A stretch of 64,000 nt of DNA from Commensalibacter papalotli (GCF_947179115.1 NZ_CAMXCI010000001.1:930001-994000); one strand, 5' to 3'; numbered from the stretch's first letter, positions 36,981 through 45,842 are shown. Notes: generated from the sequence alone by a model not told the origin. Made by a program: numbers and translations.

Positions 36981-37658
36981 ATGTCTATTTTACAATCAAT
37001 TAAATCTGGTATTTGCAAACCCCATCGCGCAAGCCACCCCTTTCTTATTATTGCAGCAACAGTTTCAATTTTGGGACGGATGACACCTTGGCGTTTAACC
37101 CGTTTTATTGGCAAGCTTGGTTTGATTTTATTTGGTTTTGTCTGGTATTTCTTCCGAAATCCCAAACGCATCATACCTGTAGAAGAAAACATAATTGTAT
37201 CTCCCGCTGATGGCACTGTTTCTGCGATTGATTGTATAATGCCACCCGCTAACCTTGGTATGCCTGAAAAACCCGTATGGCGCGTTTCGATTTTCCTGTC
37301 TGTTTTTAATGTTCATTTACAACGTATTCCAGCCAAAGGTACCGTTACCAGTCGTGTTTATATCAAAGGCAAATTTTTAAATGCTTCTTTAGATAAAGCG
37401 TCTGAACATAATGAACGTAATGCTATTTGTATGACTTTACCTAATGACAAAAAATTAATTATTGTGCAAATTGCTGGATTAATTGCTCGTCGTATTGTTT
37501 GTGAAGCTATTGTTGAAAATCAATATGAAACTGGTGATATCTATGGATTAATTCGCTTTGGATCTCGCGTTGATTTATACTTACCCGAAGGCTGTCTTCC
37601 TAATGTACAAGTTGGACAAACTATGATTGGTGGGGAAACCATTGTCTCAAAACTCTAA
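36981..37658 (+). CDS. psd: Phosphatidylserine decarboxylase proenzyme
   Basis: A 225-residue short-type (group II) phosphatidylserine decarboxylase. The proenzyme cleaves itself within GSR (in IRFGSRVDLYLP near the C-terminus) to make the pyruvoyl group. VSPADGTVSAID and FLSVFNVHLQRIPAKG are signature stretches, and an N-terminal hydrophobic segment (about 28-52) attaches it to the membrane. It converts phosphatidylserine to phosphatidylethanolamine. The 3' end overlaps the start of pssA, which makes its substrate. Confidence 0.94.
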   Translation: MSILQSIKSGICKPHRASHPFLIIAATVSILGRMTPWRLTRFIGKLGLILFGFVWYFFRNPKRIIPVEENIIVSPADGTVSAIDCIMPPANLGMPEKPVWRVSIFLSVFNVHLQRIPAKGTVTSRVYIKGKFLNASLDKASEHNERNAICMTLPNDKKLIIVQIAGLIARRIVCEAIVENQYETGDIYGLIRFGSRVDLYLPEGCLPNVQVGQTMIGGETIVSKL

Positions 37659-38562
37659 AACATCGAACTCATCCTTGCGTGCACGACGTAAATTATTATT
37701 GCGGCAAAAAATACGTCCTAGGGTAAAAGGTATCTCTTTTAATCGCATGATCCCTAATCTCTTAACTTTGTTAGGACTATGTGCAGGATTAATTGGTATT
37801 CGCAGTGCCATTCATGGTGAATTTGCGACAGCTGTTATTGCTATTTTAATTGCTGGTTGTTTTGATGGTCTAGATGGCCGTATTGCACGTCTTTTACGAG
37901 GCACCAGTAGATTTGGAGCCGAACTTGATAGCTTGGCAGATTTTCTCTCTTTTGGGATCGCACCGTGCTTCATTTTATATATGTGGGCGTTAAAAGATGA
38001 AGGAAGTTATGCTTTTGTTCCGTGTGCTTTGTTTGCGGTTTGTATGTCGTTAAGACTAGCTCGTTTTAATGCTGCATTAGAAGATGAAGACAAACCAAAA
38101 TACGCCAGTAATTTTTTTACAGGAGTGCCAGCCCCAGCAGGAGCCGGTATTGTTTTGTTCCCAATTTTCCTTGGATTAGAAGCAAAAAAGCTTCAATGGA
38201 ATTTTCTAATTGATATTGCACAGTCTCCATTACTAACAATTATTATGCTTGTAATGACCTCTTTCTTACTCATTTCAACGATTCCTATTTGGTCATTTAA
38301 AAATTTCAAAGTCCCAACAACGTATGTTTTGCCCCTACTTTTAGGCACAACACTCTATGCGACGACCCTTGTTGCAGACCCTTGGGGAACACTAGCTTTT
38401 AGTGGCTTGTTATATTTAGGAACTATTCCTTTAAGCTATCGGAGTTTTCGTTTATTAAAAGCAGATGCTGAGGCTCTTCACAAGGAGACAGATGATGATG
38501 AGGGCGAGAGTTTAGATCAACTTGAACAGAAAGACCTAACAACCCCAACAACCCCTCCATAA
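37642..38562 (+). CDS. pssA: CDP-diacylglycerol-serine O-phosphatidyltransferase
   Basis: A CDP-alcohol phosphatidyltransferase of about 306 residues with eight or so membrane spans. The family motif is complete: DGLDGRIARLLRGTSRFGAELDSLAD matches DGx2ARx8Gx3Dx3D (given here as DGLDGRIAR, then GAELDSLAD). It makes phosphatidylserine, the substrate of psd just upstream. I favour the TTG at 37642, which has GGTGGGG 6 bp upstream inside psd; TTG 37627 and GTG 37630 are alternatives. The last 46 codons, a hydrophilic acidic tail (ETDDDEGESLDQLEQKD), overlap the convergent gene by 140 bp. Confidence 0.92.
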   Translation: MSQNSKTSNSSLRARRKLLLRQKIRPRVKGISFNRMIPNLLTLLGLCAGLIGIRSAIHGEFATAVIAILIAGCFDGLDGRIARLLRGTSRFGAELDSLADFLSFGIAPCFILYMWALKDEGSYAFVPCALFAVCMSLRLARFNAALEDEDKPKYASNFFTGVPAPAGAGIVLFPIFLGLEAKKLQWNFLIDIAQSPLLTIIMLVMTSFLLISTIPIWSFKNFKVPTTYVLPLLLGTTLYATTLVADPWGTLAFSGLLYLGTIPLSYRSFRLLKADAEALHKETDDDEGESLDQLEQKDLTTPTTPP

Positions 38563-38989
38563 TTTGCTGGGGTGCTGGGGGACAGCCTTCTATTTCTAAA
38601 ATGCAATCCTCTCCTCCAGTGCTCTCTTTTAAGACCGCGTAATTTTCTTCAAAAACACCTTGATTAATCGCACAAGATCCGATCGAAACAATGGCTTTGG
38701 GTTCAGGCATCAGCTCCCAGTTTTTTTCTAGATAAGGAATCATTGATCGCGTCAATACTCCACTAATCAGTAAAATATTGGCAATAGCAGGATGATCAAC
38801 GAAGACCAAACCACTTGCAGATATATCAAATGCTGCCCCTCTTAATGCCATCACTTCTAAAACACAACCATTACAATCCCCACAAGGCACCGAAAAAAGA
38901 TGCAAAATTTGATCGGTATGTCCTGTTTTTTTATCCAAAGGCTTTACTTTACCAAAAACAGAATCAAATAATGCACGAATAACAGCCAT
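38423..38989 (-). CDS. Hydrogenase-4/complex-I-like small subunit (HyfI/NuoB type)
   Basis: A 188-residue Fe-S protein of the HyfI/HycG/NuoB family. The four ligands of the proximal [4Fe-4S] cluster are present: Cys39 and Cys42 in CGDCNGCVLEV, Cys106 in IGSCAINQG and Cys136 in EGCPPAPQ; Cys36 is extra. It is the last gene of the six-gene operon, 11 bp after the large-subunit gene. In group 4 hydrogenases this subunit passes electrons to or from the NiFe subunit. Here that partner lacks Ni ligands, so this cluster may be the only redox centre. The last 140 bp overlap the convergent pssA. Confidence 0.88.
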   Translation of the reverse strand: MAVIRALFDSVFGKVKPLDKKTGHTDQILHLFSVPCGDCNGCVLEVMALRGAAFDISASGLVFVDHPAIANILLISGVLTRSMIPYLEKNWELMPEPKAIVSIGSCAINQGVFEENYAVLKESTGGEDCILEIEGCPPAPQQIMEGLLGLLGLSVQVDLNSRPHHHLSPCEEPQHLLLINENSDSLKE

Positions 38990-39000
38990 TTTTTATCCTT

Positions 39001-40536
39001 TTATAGGTCCACACCTGTTGATAAAATACCAAATGAACTTCTGATAATCGATTGATTTTCCCAAAGCTCACCTTCTAAAAGCCCTTGCAAAACATAGGCT
39101 TGATTAGAGGCAGGATCACGAATAAAAATATCTTTGATAATACCAGCCTCTACTTTGACGTAATACCATAAATCCCCCTGCACACCTTCACAAACGCCTA
39201 TACCCTCGCCGTAAAGCGTTTCAATGATTATTTTTTTTTCTTCTACTGGAGAGGCCTCTTCAACATCTTGCAATATTGTTTCGATAATATGTAAAGCACT
39301 TTGTATTTCTTGAAAGCGTAACTGCATTCGTGCATAAACGTCTCCACTGGTATAATTACGTGGAGAAAGCCATTCAAGACGATATTCAGGCATATAACGA
39401 CGAATATCAATATCCCTGCCAGAAGAGCGCCCAATAATACCACCAATATTATAAGCAATTGCTTGCTCTGTGCTTAAAACACCAATACCTTGTAAACTAT
39501 CCATTAACCCTGGAAAACCATGCATAAGTTTGAATGCTTCTGCACATAAATATTTCACTTTTTCAGGAAGTTTTTCAGCACTTCCCTCTCCTATTTCTTC
39601 AAGTGAACGTACAGCTCCTGGAAAAACACAATCCATTAACCATCGATGCCCATAATAATGCGCACTCCACCGCATTAATAACTCACGCGCTAACTCACAT
39701 CGAGATGCAATAATTCCAATATTTAAATCTCTGAAAATCTTAGATAAATATAATAAATGTGCATTAACCTTCGATAATTCAGATAATATTACTCTTTTTC
39801 GTAATACGTCGACCGTTGGCATGAACTCTGCAATATCTTCTATCGCATGAGAAAAAGCAATTTGATGAGCAACACTATCTACAGCATTGATGCGACTAAT
39901 TTTCGGCAAAACATCAAGAATATTTTTGTCAGACAAGTTTGATAAAATGCTTCGATGTGTATAGCCATATAAAGATTCTGCTTTGATAATCCTTTCTCCC
40001 ATCATAGCAAAGCGCCACAGTGAAGGTGAAAAACCATCACATGAAGAAGGATCAATAACTGCAAATTCTCCACCCTTTTGAATAAGATCAAAAGGCATTT
40101 CATAATCATATGGTTCAGGTGGCCAACAAACAGGCCCTTGTTTAATAGATAAGGGCCATGTGTGCTTCCACATCCCACGATCAAGCCAAGGACGCAAATC
40201 CTTGGCATTCATCGCCTCTTTTCCCCACAACTCCCAAATCATACGTTCGTAAATAATGGCCGCAGGACGAATCTGGGAAATGGCTAAATAACGATCAACC
40301 GAAAAGGCTACCTTAACCCCCAAAGGGCGAAAACCATTCTCTAAAAATAAAACATTAATATCCTCACCGCTGCACCACATTGCCAAAAAGATAAGGCGAT
40401 CCATGGGTAGTTTAGAAACAATTTCTCTCCACTCCTCTTCTTCCACCCTAAAGAAGAATTTAGTTTCTCGTTTGTGCTTTTTAATTAGATCTACAGCTTT
40501 AGAATGGGTTACAAAAGATGTTTCAGACTGTGTCAT
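39001..40536 (-). CDS. Hydrogenase-4/complex-I-like large subunit (HyfG/NuoCD type) without Ni-ligand cysteines
   Basis: A 511-residue protein with an N-terminal 30-kDa (NuoC-like) part to about residue 130 and a 49-kDa (NuoD/HyfG-like) part. The L0 region AESLYGYTHRSI is clear. Where NiFe hydrogenases have RICGxC, it reads RINAVD (Asn217, Asp220) before SVAHQIAFSHAIE. Where they have DPCxxC near the C-terminus, it reads SFGILSTG (about residues 501-508). So neither CxxC pair exists and a NiFe site is not possible. This is the feature of energy-converting-hydrogenase-related (Ehr) complexes. It overlaps the upstream gene by 4 bp. No frameshift or stop is present. Confidence 0.88.
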   Translation of the reverse strand: MTQSETSFVTHSKAVDLIKKHKRETKFFFRVEEEEWREIVSKLPMDRLIFLAMWCSGEDINVLFLENGFRPLGVKVAFSVDRYLAISQIRPAAIIYERMIWELWGKEAMNAKDLRPWLDRGMWKHTWPLSIKQGPVCWPPEPYDYEMPFDLIQKGGEFAVIDPSSCDGFSPSLWRFAMMGERIIKAESLYGYTHRSILSNLSDKNILDVLPKISRINAVDSVAHQIAFSHAIEDIAEFMPTVDVLRKRVILSELSKVNAHLLYLSKIFRDLNIGIIASRCELARELLMRWSAHYYGHRWLMDCVFPGAVRSLEEIGEGSAEKLPEKVKYLCAEAFKLMHGFPGLMDSLQGIGVLSTEQAIAYNIGGIIGRSSGRDIDIRRYMPEYRLEWLSPRNYTSGDVYARMQLRFQEIQSALHIIETILQDVEEASPVEEKKIIIETLYGEGIGVCEGVQGDLWYYVKVEAGIIKDIFIRDPASNQAYVLQGLLEGELWENQSIIRSSFGILSTGVDL

Positions 40537-41870
40537 GATCCTGACCCACCATGATATTTTACAAATTCAACAGCAATTTGCTGTAACCAAGATGACGTCA
40601 ATAACGGCAATAAAACGGTTTGCACAGCGATAATTCCCAGAATAAGTTGTATTTCCTTGGAAAACATCCCTTGTAAGAAAAATATATTTCTCCCTTTTTG
40701 AAATAAAATATACCCTCTGATTAAAAATAATCCCAAAATAGTAACCACAATCATAGGCATAGTTTGCATTAAATAAGCAAATAATACTGCACATGCCCAA
40801 AAAATTCCGATTGGCGGCAATCCAGAGAGTGCAAACATAACCCAACCCTCACAAGCTTCCTGATGATCACGTTGCTTTTGGCTCATCATATATCCTAATG
40901 GAGCAAAAACCACTAATGCAATTATAAACAGACATGCACTATAAATACCTTCTATATGATTGGCAAAAATCCCCCCTAGGATAGACAACGCCACCAGAAA
41001 TAAGGAACTCAGACACAAAGAGGAACGCTGACGATTTTGTTCATTTAAAATGACAAAGCATAAACTTACTATTACTAAAATAATTAATAAATTTTCAGGA
41101 GGTTCATATGCAGGAATTTGGTATAATCGCAGGAAGGTTGCAATCACAGGAACCGATAGAATAAAAGACCCAATCCCTCCTAGGGTTAATGGCAACTCCA
41201 TTGTCATACCTAAAAAAGGCAGAGACATTGGAAAAAGGCCTGCAATTAACACAAGACTAAAACTTAATAAAACACTGCTAAATTTTGCAAGATAAGGTGC
41301 ATTATCTATAGGGACAGAAGCTAATAAAAAGGCTGCAATAACGGCCATCACCGCAAATAACAAAACCAAACGAAAATATGCCCATCCTGCCTTGATGCTG
41401 CTGCTCCCTTGATTAAAAATACAACCCGACATTAGTAGAGCTGCCAAAATAACTATAAATAACAAGGATAAAAATAAGTTATTCACCCCAACGGCTAATA
41501 AAGATACCGCTGTAAGCAAATGAAAAAGCATTAAATTCCATAAAAGCCGTTTATCTTCTTTAGAAAAAAACAAGCTTCTAGGAGCCCAAAACCGCAATAA
41601 AATGGTCGATATTCCTGCACCAACCGCAATAGCAAAGCGTAAAAACCTTGTTAAACCGTCACTGCTCCAAATCGCTGATAAAAAGAAATCATCTGCCAAA
41701 TATGCAGAACACGCAGTAATAATAATTAATATAATAGAAACGATAAAATGACAGCGTGCTCTGGCAGCTTGTCCTTCACAGGCGAAAATACCAATCATTC
41801 CTACTAGAGGCCAGATTACACAACCCCAATAAAATAATTTAGCCAGATCATTAATAGTTTCCACGATCAA
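40533..41870 (-). CDS. Antiporter-like membrane subunit (HyfF/NuoN type)
   Basis: A 445-residue, 13-14-span protein of the proton-translocating quinone oxidoreductase/Mrp antiporter family. ALSGLPPIGIFWACAVLF near residue 350 is the best preserved motif. By eye, the TM5 Glu expected after the NNLFL segment and the TM7 Lys expected before the Pro in FPMSLPFLG are missing, as are the usual His/Lys of TM8. It would anchor the complex and may not pump in the canonical way. Both ends overlap neighbouring genes by 4 bp (hyfE-like upstream, large subunit downstream), so translation is coupled. Confidence 0.82.
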   Translation of the reverse strand: MIVETINDLAKLFYWGCVIWPLVGMIGIFACEGQAARARCHFIVSIILIIITACSAYLADDFFLSAIWSSDGLTRFLRFAIAVGAGISTILLRFWAPRSLFFSKEDKRLLWNLMLFHLLTAVSLLAVGVNNLFLSLLFIVILAALLMSGCIFNQGSSSIKAGWAYFRLVLLFAVMAVIAAFLLASVPIDNAPYLAKFSSVLLSFSLVLIAGLFPMSLPFLGMTMELPLTLGGIGSFILSVPVIATFLRLYQIPAYEPPENLLIILVIVSLCFVILNEQNRQRSSLCLSSLFLVALSILGGIFANHIEGIYSACLFIIALVVFAPLGYMMSQKQRDHQEACEGWVMFALSGLPPIGIFWACAVLFAYLMQTMPMIVVTILGLFLIRGYILFQKGRNIFFLQGMFSKEIQLILGIIAVQTVLLPLLTSSWLQQIAVEFVKYHGGSGS

Positions 41871-42400
41871 TAATGCCTTAATCTAGAAACAACAATAAAT
41901 GACATGATTAAAAAAACACTATAAAATATTGCCAATGCAATGAAAGCCATTCCTCGGCCATTTAATCCAACAACTACAGACAGTGCATTTAACGCACAAG
42001 CTATACCCATAATCTGCCCTCCTACTGTCTTACCCAAGACACTATACACCATACCAATCAATATAATGGATAAAACAATACCATATTCTAAGCGTGGCAA
42101 AGACGGAGGTAAAATAGAAACCGTTAATGATACTATCAAAATGACGAAAAACAAACCCGAGAATAGCTCTCTAAACGAACGTGAAAATGATTGCTTTCTT
42201 AATAAAATACTTAAAATTATTCCTGATAAAAATGACAAAACCATACAACTCAACGCAATTATTGGATCAAGAGCATTGGCTTGCCCCGCAAGTAAGCAAA
42301 AAACCGTCAGTAAAGCATGAGAAAAACTTTGCGCTGAAGGGTGCGATACTCCGCCAATTGTAGCAAGCAATAAAATACTAATAAAAAGGGAAAGCCACAT
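41867..42400 (-). CDS. HyfE-like membrane subunit
   Basis: A 177-residue very hydrophobic protein with about six spans. The C-terminal half (GLNGRGMAFIALAIFYSVFLIM) resembles the NuoK-like part of hydrogenase-4 subunit HyfE, which is near 216 residues in E. coli, so this one is shorter. Its position between the HyfC-like and HyfF-like genes supports the call; sequence alone would be weak. It overlaps the HyfF-like gene by 4 bp and starts 2 bp after the HyfC-like gene. Confidence 0.78.
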   Translation of the reverse strand: MWLSLFISILLLATIGGVSHPSAQSFSHALLTVFCLLAGQANALDPIIALSCMVLSFLSGIILSILLRKQSFSRSFRELFSGLFFVILIVSLTVSILPPSLPRLEYGIVLSIILIGMVYSVLGKTVGGQIMGIACALNALSVVVGLNGRGMAFIALAIFYSVFLIMSFIVVSRLRHY

Positions 42401-42402
42401 TT

Positions 42403-43347
42403 TTATGCTCCACTTAAACCAGCAAAATACAGAATAATGGCCAAGAAACTTAAAATAACAGCAATCCCTACACGATAAATTCCACTTGAAAATAGCAATA
42501 AACTACGCATGATAGCCAAAATTATGCACTCTACAAAAATCTTCGTAACCCAAGCCAATAATCCAAAAGGAACCGCACGTAACCAAATCGTAAAATCTTG
42601 ATCTCCAGATTGCAGAACCGCCAAACTTTGTGGCCATAAAAATAAAGCGATCAAAGATAACCAAACTAGAAATCTCACATCATTAATATATAATAACAGC
42701 CCTTTATCAGACCCTCCAAATCCATCGATGCCTTCCTTTTGTGAAAATGTTGGCATATCCCAAACCACAAAAAATAATGAACAAGCCGCCACTAATAAGG
42801 GGCTATAAGCCATTAGAGGTAGCTCTCCAAACTGATGAAAGAAAACCACCACAGCGTCAAGAAATGTACTACCAGTTATAAAATGAATAATGGCTGCAAT
42901 AAAAAATAAAACAGGAAGAAATAAAAGACTATCTACAAGCGTTGTTTGTAATAATTTCAAACTCTTTAACGAAGTATACCGAAGGGCAGTTAAGAAAAAG
43001 ACCACAGGCACAACCATTAATAGAGCGATAATCAATAACAAATCGGCTAAAGATCCAGTTACCATACCAACACTAAAAGTGGGAACCAACAAAGCTGCAA
43101 TAATAACTGCACCCAAAGCTGTGTAAGGCAATAATGGACTATAAAAAGATGTGGTCGTTGAAAAACTAGAAAGGCGTTTAATATTAGCCGAGTATAACTC
43201 TCTACGATAAAACCAAAAGGGAACCGCTGGTAAACCTTGAATCTTTGCTTCCAACCATTTTTGAAATCCCATGACCCAAGGTGCTAATAACAAGATCATT
43301 CCTAAATGCAACAAAGCAATCACAAAACTTAAAAACCAAAACAGCAT
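42403..43347 (-). CDS. HyfC/NuoH-like membrane subunit
   Basis: A 314-residue protein with about eight spans. The order of elements follows HyfC: a short helix 1, a basic loop FWFYRRELYSANIKRL in place of the GP..Q.YRDL.KL loop, and a C-terminal TKIFVECIILAIMRS like the KVLL.F.LA.I.E helix. The acidic loop that NuoH/HyfC carry between helices five and six (pattern E.GR.PFD..EAE) is reduced to VVWDMPTFSQKEG. Start chosen is ATG 43347, 4 bp after the previous stop with GGTGA upstream; a frame extending 17 codons earlier overlaps the previous gene and has no family match. Confidence 0.82.
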   Translation of the reverse strand: MLFWFLSFVIALLHLGMILLLAPWVMGFQKWLEAKIQGLPAVPFWFYRRELYSANIKRLSSFSTTTSFYSPLLPYTALGAVIIAALLVPTFSVGMVTGSLADLLLIIALLMVVPVVFFLTALRYTSLKSLKLLQTTLVDSLLFLPVLFFIAAIIHFITGSTFLDAVVVFFHQFGELPLMAYSPLLVAACSLFFVVWDMPTFSQKEGIDGFGGSDKGLLLYINDVRFLVWLSLIALFLWPQSLAVLQSGDQDFTIWLRAVPFGLLAWVTKIFVECIILAIMRSLLLFSSGIYRVGIAVILSFLAIILYFAGLSGA

Positions 43348-43351
43348 GCGA

Positions 43352-45226
43352 TCACCGTGCGACAAAACTGATCGAAATAAGCACAATTGCCAGCACAAAT
43401 AACATCAGAAAATTCTGGTATTGCCATGTTAAAAGATTAAGTCGATGTGTATAACTAAGGCAATTTTTCTTAAACTTGAGCAAATTTTTAAAAATCACAT
43501 AATTTACCGTAGAAAAAGAAGTGATCCATGAAAACCGTCTTTTCAACATTGATTCAAAGCAAGCTTGACCAAAAGAAAAACTTGTTTCTTCTACGATAAC
43601 AGAACGATGAATATTTGGTTGAGCAATTGAGTCTCTTAATAAAAAATCATAGGTTTTCTTTTTTTCTTTACGTGCAACCCAAGTAATAATCAACATAATC
43701 ACAGTTAATAAAACTGCAATTAACCAAGGCATAAAAACTGTCTGTTGTGGGTCTACACTAAACGTAAAAAAGTTGTGAGACGATACAGATAGCCCCATCA
43801 CATTCACAGCAACAGAACGAGCTATAATAAAAATTAATCCTGGTAATAAAGTAATTATAAATAAAAAATATATTCCTATTTTTACTTCAGCAAAGAATTT
43901 CAAAGAGAGATATTCTGACAATTCAGAAAATGCTTTTTGCAATGACCCCGTTCCACCTGTCAAAATCAACCTGATCCATCCCAGTACACCAAGGATTAAA
44001 ATTGCCGCATTCAAACCGATAATAAGAATTCCTAACAAACTGTTACTAAGGTAATGCCCTGATGGCATGAAGAGTAATAATTGTAAATTTTCACAAAACA
44101 CTGAAAACCCTGCAAAAGGGGGTAATCCTGAGAGTAAAAAGCTTAATAAGAATAAAGAAATTAATATAGATGAAGGTATTAAAGTTTCTTTAGGTTTCGC
44201 GTTATAATAATCTTTTAAAAATCCCGATAATAAAAAAACGAACGTGAAGCCCACAAACTGAACAAATAAACCAAAATAAAGCGCATCATTCGCAAATGCG
44301 ATCGATTGTTGATGATCAGAGCCCATAAAAGAAGTTACAATACCAATTGTTTGTACAATAACCGCATTTCCTAAAATATATAGACAGCTCACTCGTTCAT
44401 GGAATTGCTTTACAACTAAACTTTGCCATCCTGCATAACAGGCCGCGATAACACCTAATATTTTTACCAGAAATGACAACCAATAAGTTTCACTATGCTT
44501 ACCTAAGTCGATGTAAAACCGCAAAAGTAAGTAGATACCCGCCATCGACAATAAAAGATGCATAAAACTATAGACAACGTCCCCTTTACCTTGTCTTGCT
44601 ATATTCATTCGCCATTGAGAAAAAGGCACAAAGCCCATTAACGCACCACTGGTTATTAAAACACAAAATAATACCCAAGGTGAAAAGCTAATCTGTCTTA
44701 TCGTTTCAAAAGATAAATAAGCAAAATTACCCTGCTCTCCCATTTGAGCAGGAAGTAATATAATTCCCAAAAACAAACTAGCTAAACCAACAAACGGTGC
44801 TAGGCTTTTCCCAATAGATAATCCATAATTCATCATAATCAAGAAGGCCAGCAACCCAATAACAAAGAATAAATTACCTGCCAATAATAGTAAAGTTACA
44901 TTGACATAGGGTAATAAAAAATAATGCGAAACACCAAGCTCTTTTTTAAAAAAAATAAATAAAGCGCCGCAAAAAAAGAGACAAAACAAACAAAAGGAAT
45001 TTAATGAATCAAGATAAAAACTGATTCCAAATATTTTTCCTAAAATCGGTATTATTAACGATATAGATGACAGGTAAAATACAGAATAGATAAAGGTTAA
45101 AAAGCATCCTATTACTGATAAAATCAAAGGGGCATTCTCTAATCCCGTTAAAGCTCGTCCCTGATAATATCTTTTTGCTGCTATTCCCCCTTGAAGCCCT
45201 ATGAAGACTACTATCAACAATAACAA
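43352..45226 (-). CDS. Antiporter-like membrane subunit (HyfB/NuoL type), first gene of the Ehr-like operon
   Basis: A 624-residue protein with about 14-16 spans, related to HyfB/NuoL. LLSGLPPFAGFSVFCENLQLL near residue 380 and FMHLLLSMAGIYLLLRFY near 230 fit the family. The TM5 Glu and the Lys of the KSAQxPFxxW motif are not seen (the region reads SGALMGFVPFSQW), and the usual HAxFK of TM8 reads NDALYFG. The TTG at 45226 lacks a ribosome binding site and falls inside the first span; a CTG at 45247 behind AAGGAATAAGG would give a complete first helix (MSIFILSLLLLIVVF). No gene for a NuoI/HyfH ferredoxin subunit lies in the operon. Confidence 0.85.
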   Translation of the reverse strand: MLLLIVVFIGLQGGIAAKRYYQGRALTGLENAPLILSVIGCFLTFIYSVFYLSSISLIIPILGKIFGISFYLDSLNSFCLFCLFFCGALFIFFKKELGVSHYFLLPYVNVTLLLLAGNLFFVIGLLAFLIMMNYGLSIGKSLAPFVGLASLFLGIILLPAQMGEQGNFAYLSFETIRQISFSPWVLFCVLITSGALMGFVPFSQWRMNIARQGKGDVVYSFMHLLLSMAGIYLLLRFYIDLGKHSETYWLSFLVKILGVIAACYAGWQSLVVKQFHERVSCLYILGNAVIVQTIGIVTSFMGSDHQQSIAFANDALYFGLFVQFVGFTFVFLLSGFLKDYYNAKPKETLIPSSILISLFLLSFLLSGLPPFAGFSVFCENLQLLLFMPSGHYLSNSLLGILIIGLNAAILILGVLGWIRLILTGGTGSLQKAFSELSEYLSLKFFAEVKIGIYFLFIITLLPGLIFIIARSVAVNVMGLSVSSHNFFTFSVDPQQTVFMPWLIAVLLTVIMLIITWVARKEKKKTYDFLLRDSIAQPNIHRSVIVEETSFSFGQACFESMLKRRFSWITSFSTVNYVIFKNLLKFKKNCLSYTHRLNLLTWQYQNFLMLFVLAIVLISISFVAR

Positions 45227-45364
45227 ACTTAGAATAAAAATAGACAGAGCCTTATTCCTTTATCATTGAGGAAATATTATTTAGAATGGAGTTTATTCAC
45301 TAACGCAAAATCTACAAAAAATATAGTAATTTCATCAAAGAAATAAGCAAAAGTCCTTCTTTAT

Positions 45365-45829
45365 TCAGCCTTTTCCCCCTTGCTCCCATCCTTTTTCAGT
45401 TTGCTTCCAATAAGTCAACTCATGTCCATCTTGTTTTAATAAACGCCATCGTTCACGTGCCTCAAGCACTGCCTGCTCGTCATTCCCATCAAATAAGTCA
45501 AAGACGCGTTTAAATGAGTTTAAAGCACTTAAAGACTGCCCTCTCACTAAAAAAAGAAAGGCAGCCTTATTAAGATTTTCCTCGAATATTGTAAGCCATA
45601 TAGGCTGCCACTCAGGGGAAATATCTTGATGTTTAGAGGTGTGACAGCCATGAGGTAACCATACAGGATGCGTTATCCGCCATAAGGCCTCAGTTAAAAT
45701 TTTTACCTGCGCATCATCCTTGCACAACACCAAACCATGCTCTTTAACCTGCATCGTGCGAGTTAACAAAGCAGGCAAAGCTTGTTCCAAAGAAGTCTTG
45801 GTTAAATGGTAAAAACCAATAGAGGCCAT
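45365..45829 (-). CDS. holC: DNA polymerase III chi subunit
   Basis: A 154-residue protein of the HolC family: IGFYHLTKTSLEQALPALL at the N-terminus, a Rossmann-like middle and FDGNDEQAVLEARERWRLLKQDGHELTYWKQ near the C-terminus (key parts FDGNDE and RERWR). Chi links the clamp loader to single-stranded DNA-binding protein during replication. It begins 13 bp after pepA, the usual pepA-holC pairing in proteobacteria. Confidence 0.93.
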   Translation of the reverse strand: MASIGFYHLTKTSLEQALPALLTRTMQVKEHGLVLCKDDAQVKILTEALWRITHPVWLPHGCHTSKHQDISPEWQPIWLTIFEENLNKAAFLFLVRGQSLSALNSFKRVFDLFDGNDEQAVLEARERWRLLKQDGHELTYWKQTEKGWEQGGKG

Positions 45830-45842
45830 ATCAATTAAATCC

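Noticed and set aside
39001..45226. Part of a respiratory complex I (nuo) operon.
   Set aside because: Gene order, the HyfE-like subunit and the fused NuoCD-like large subunit fit hydrogenase-4/Ehr clusters; nuoA, E, F, G, I, J and K are absent.
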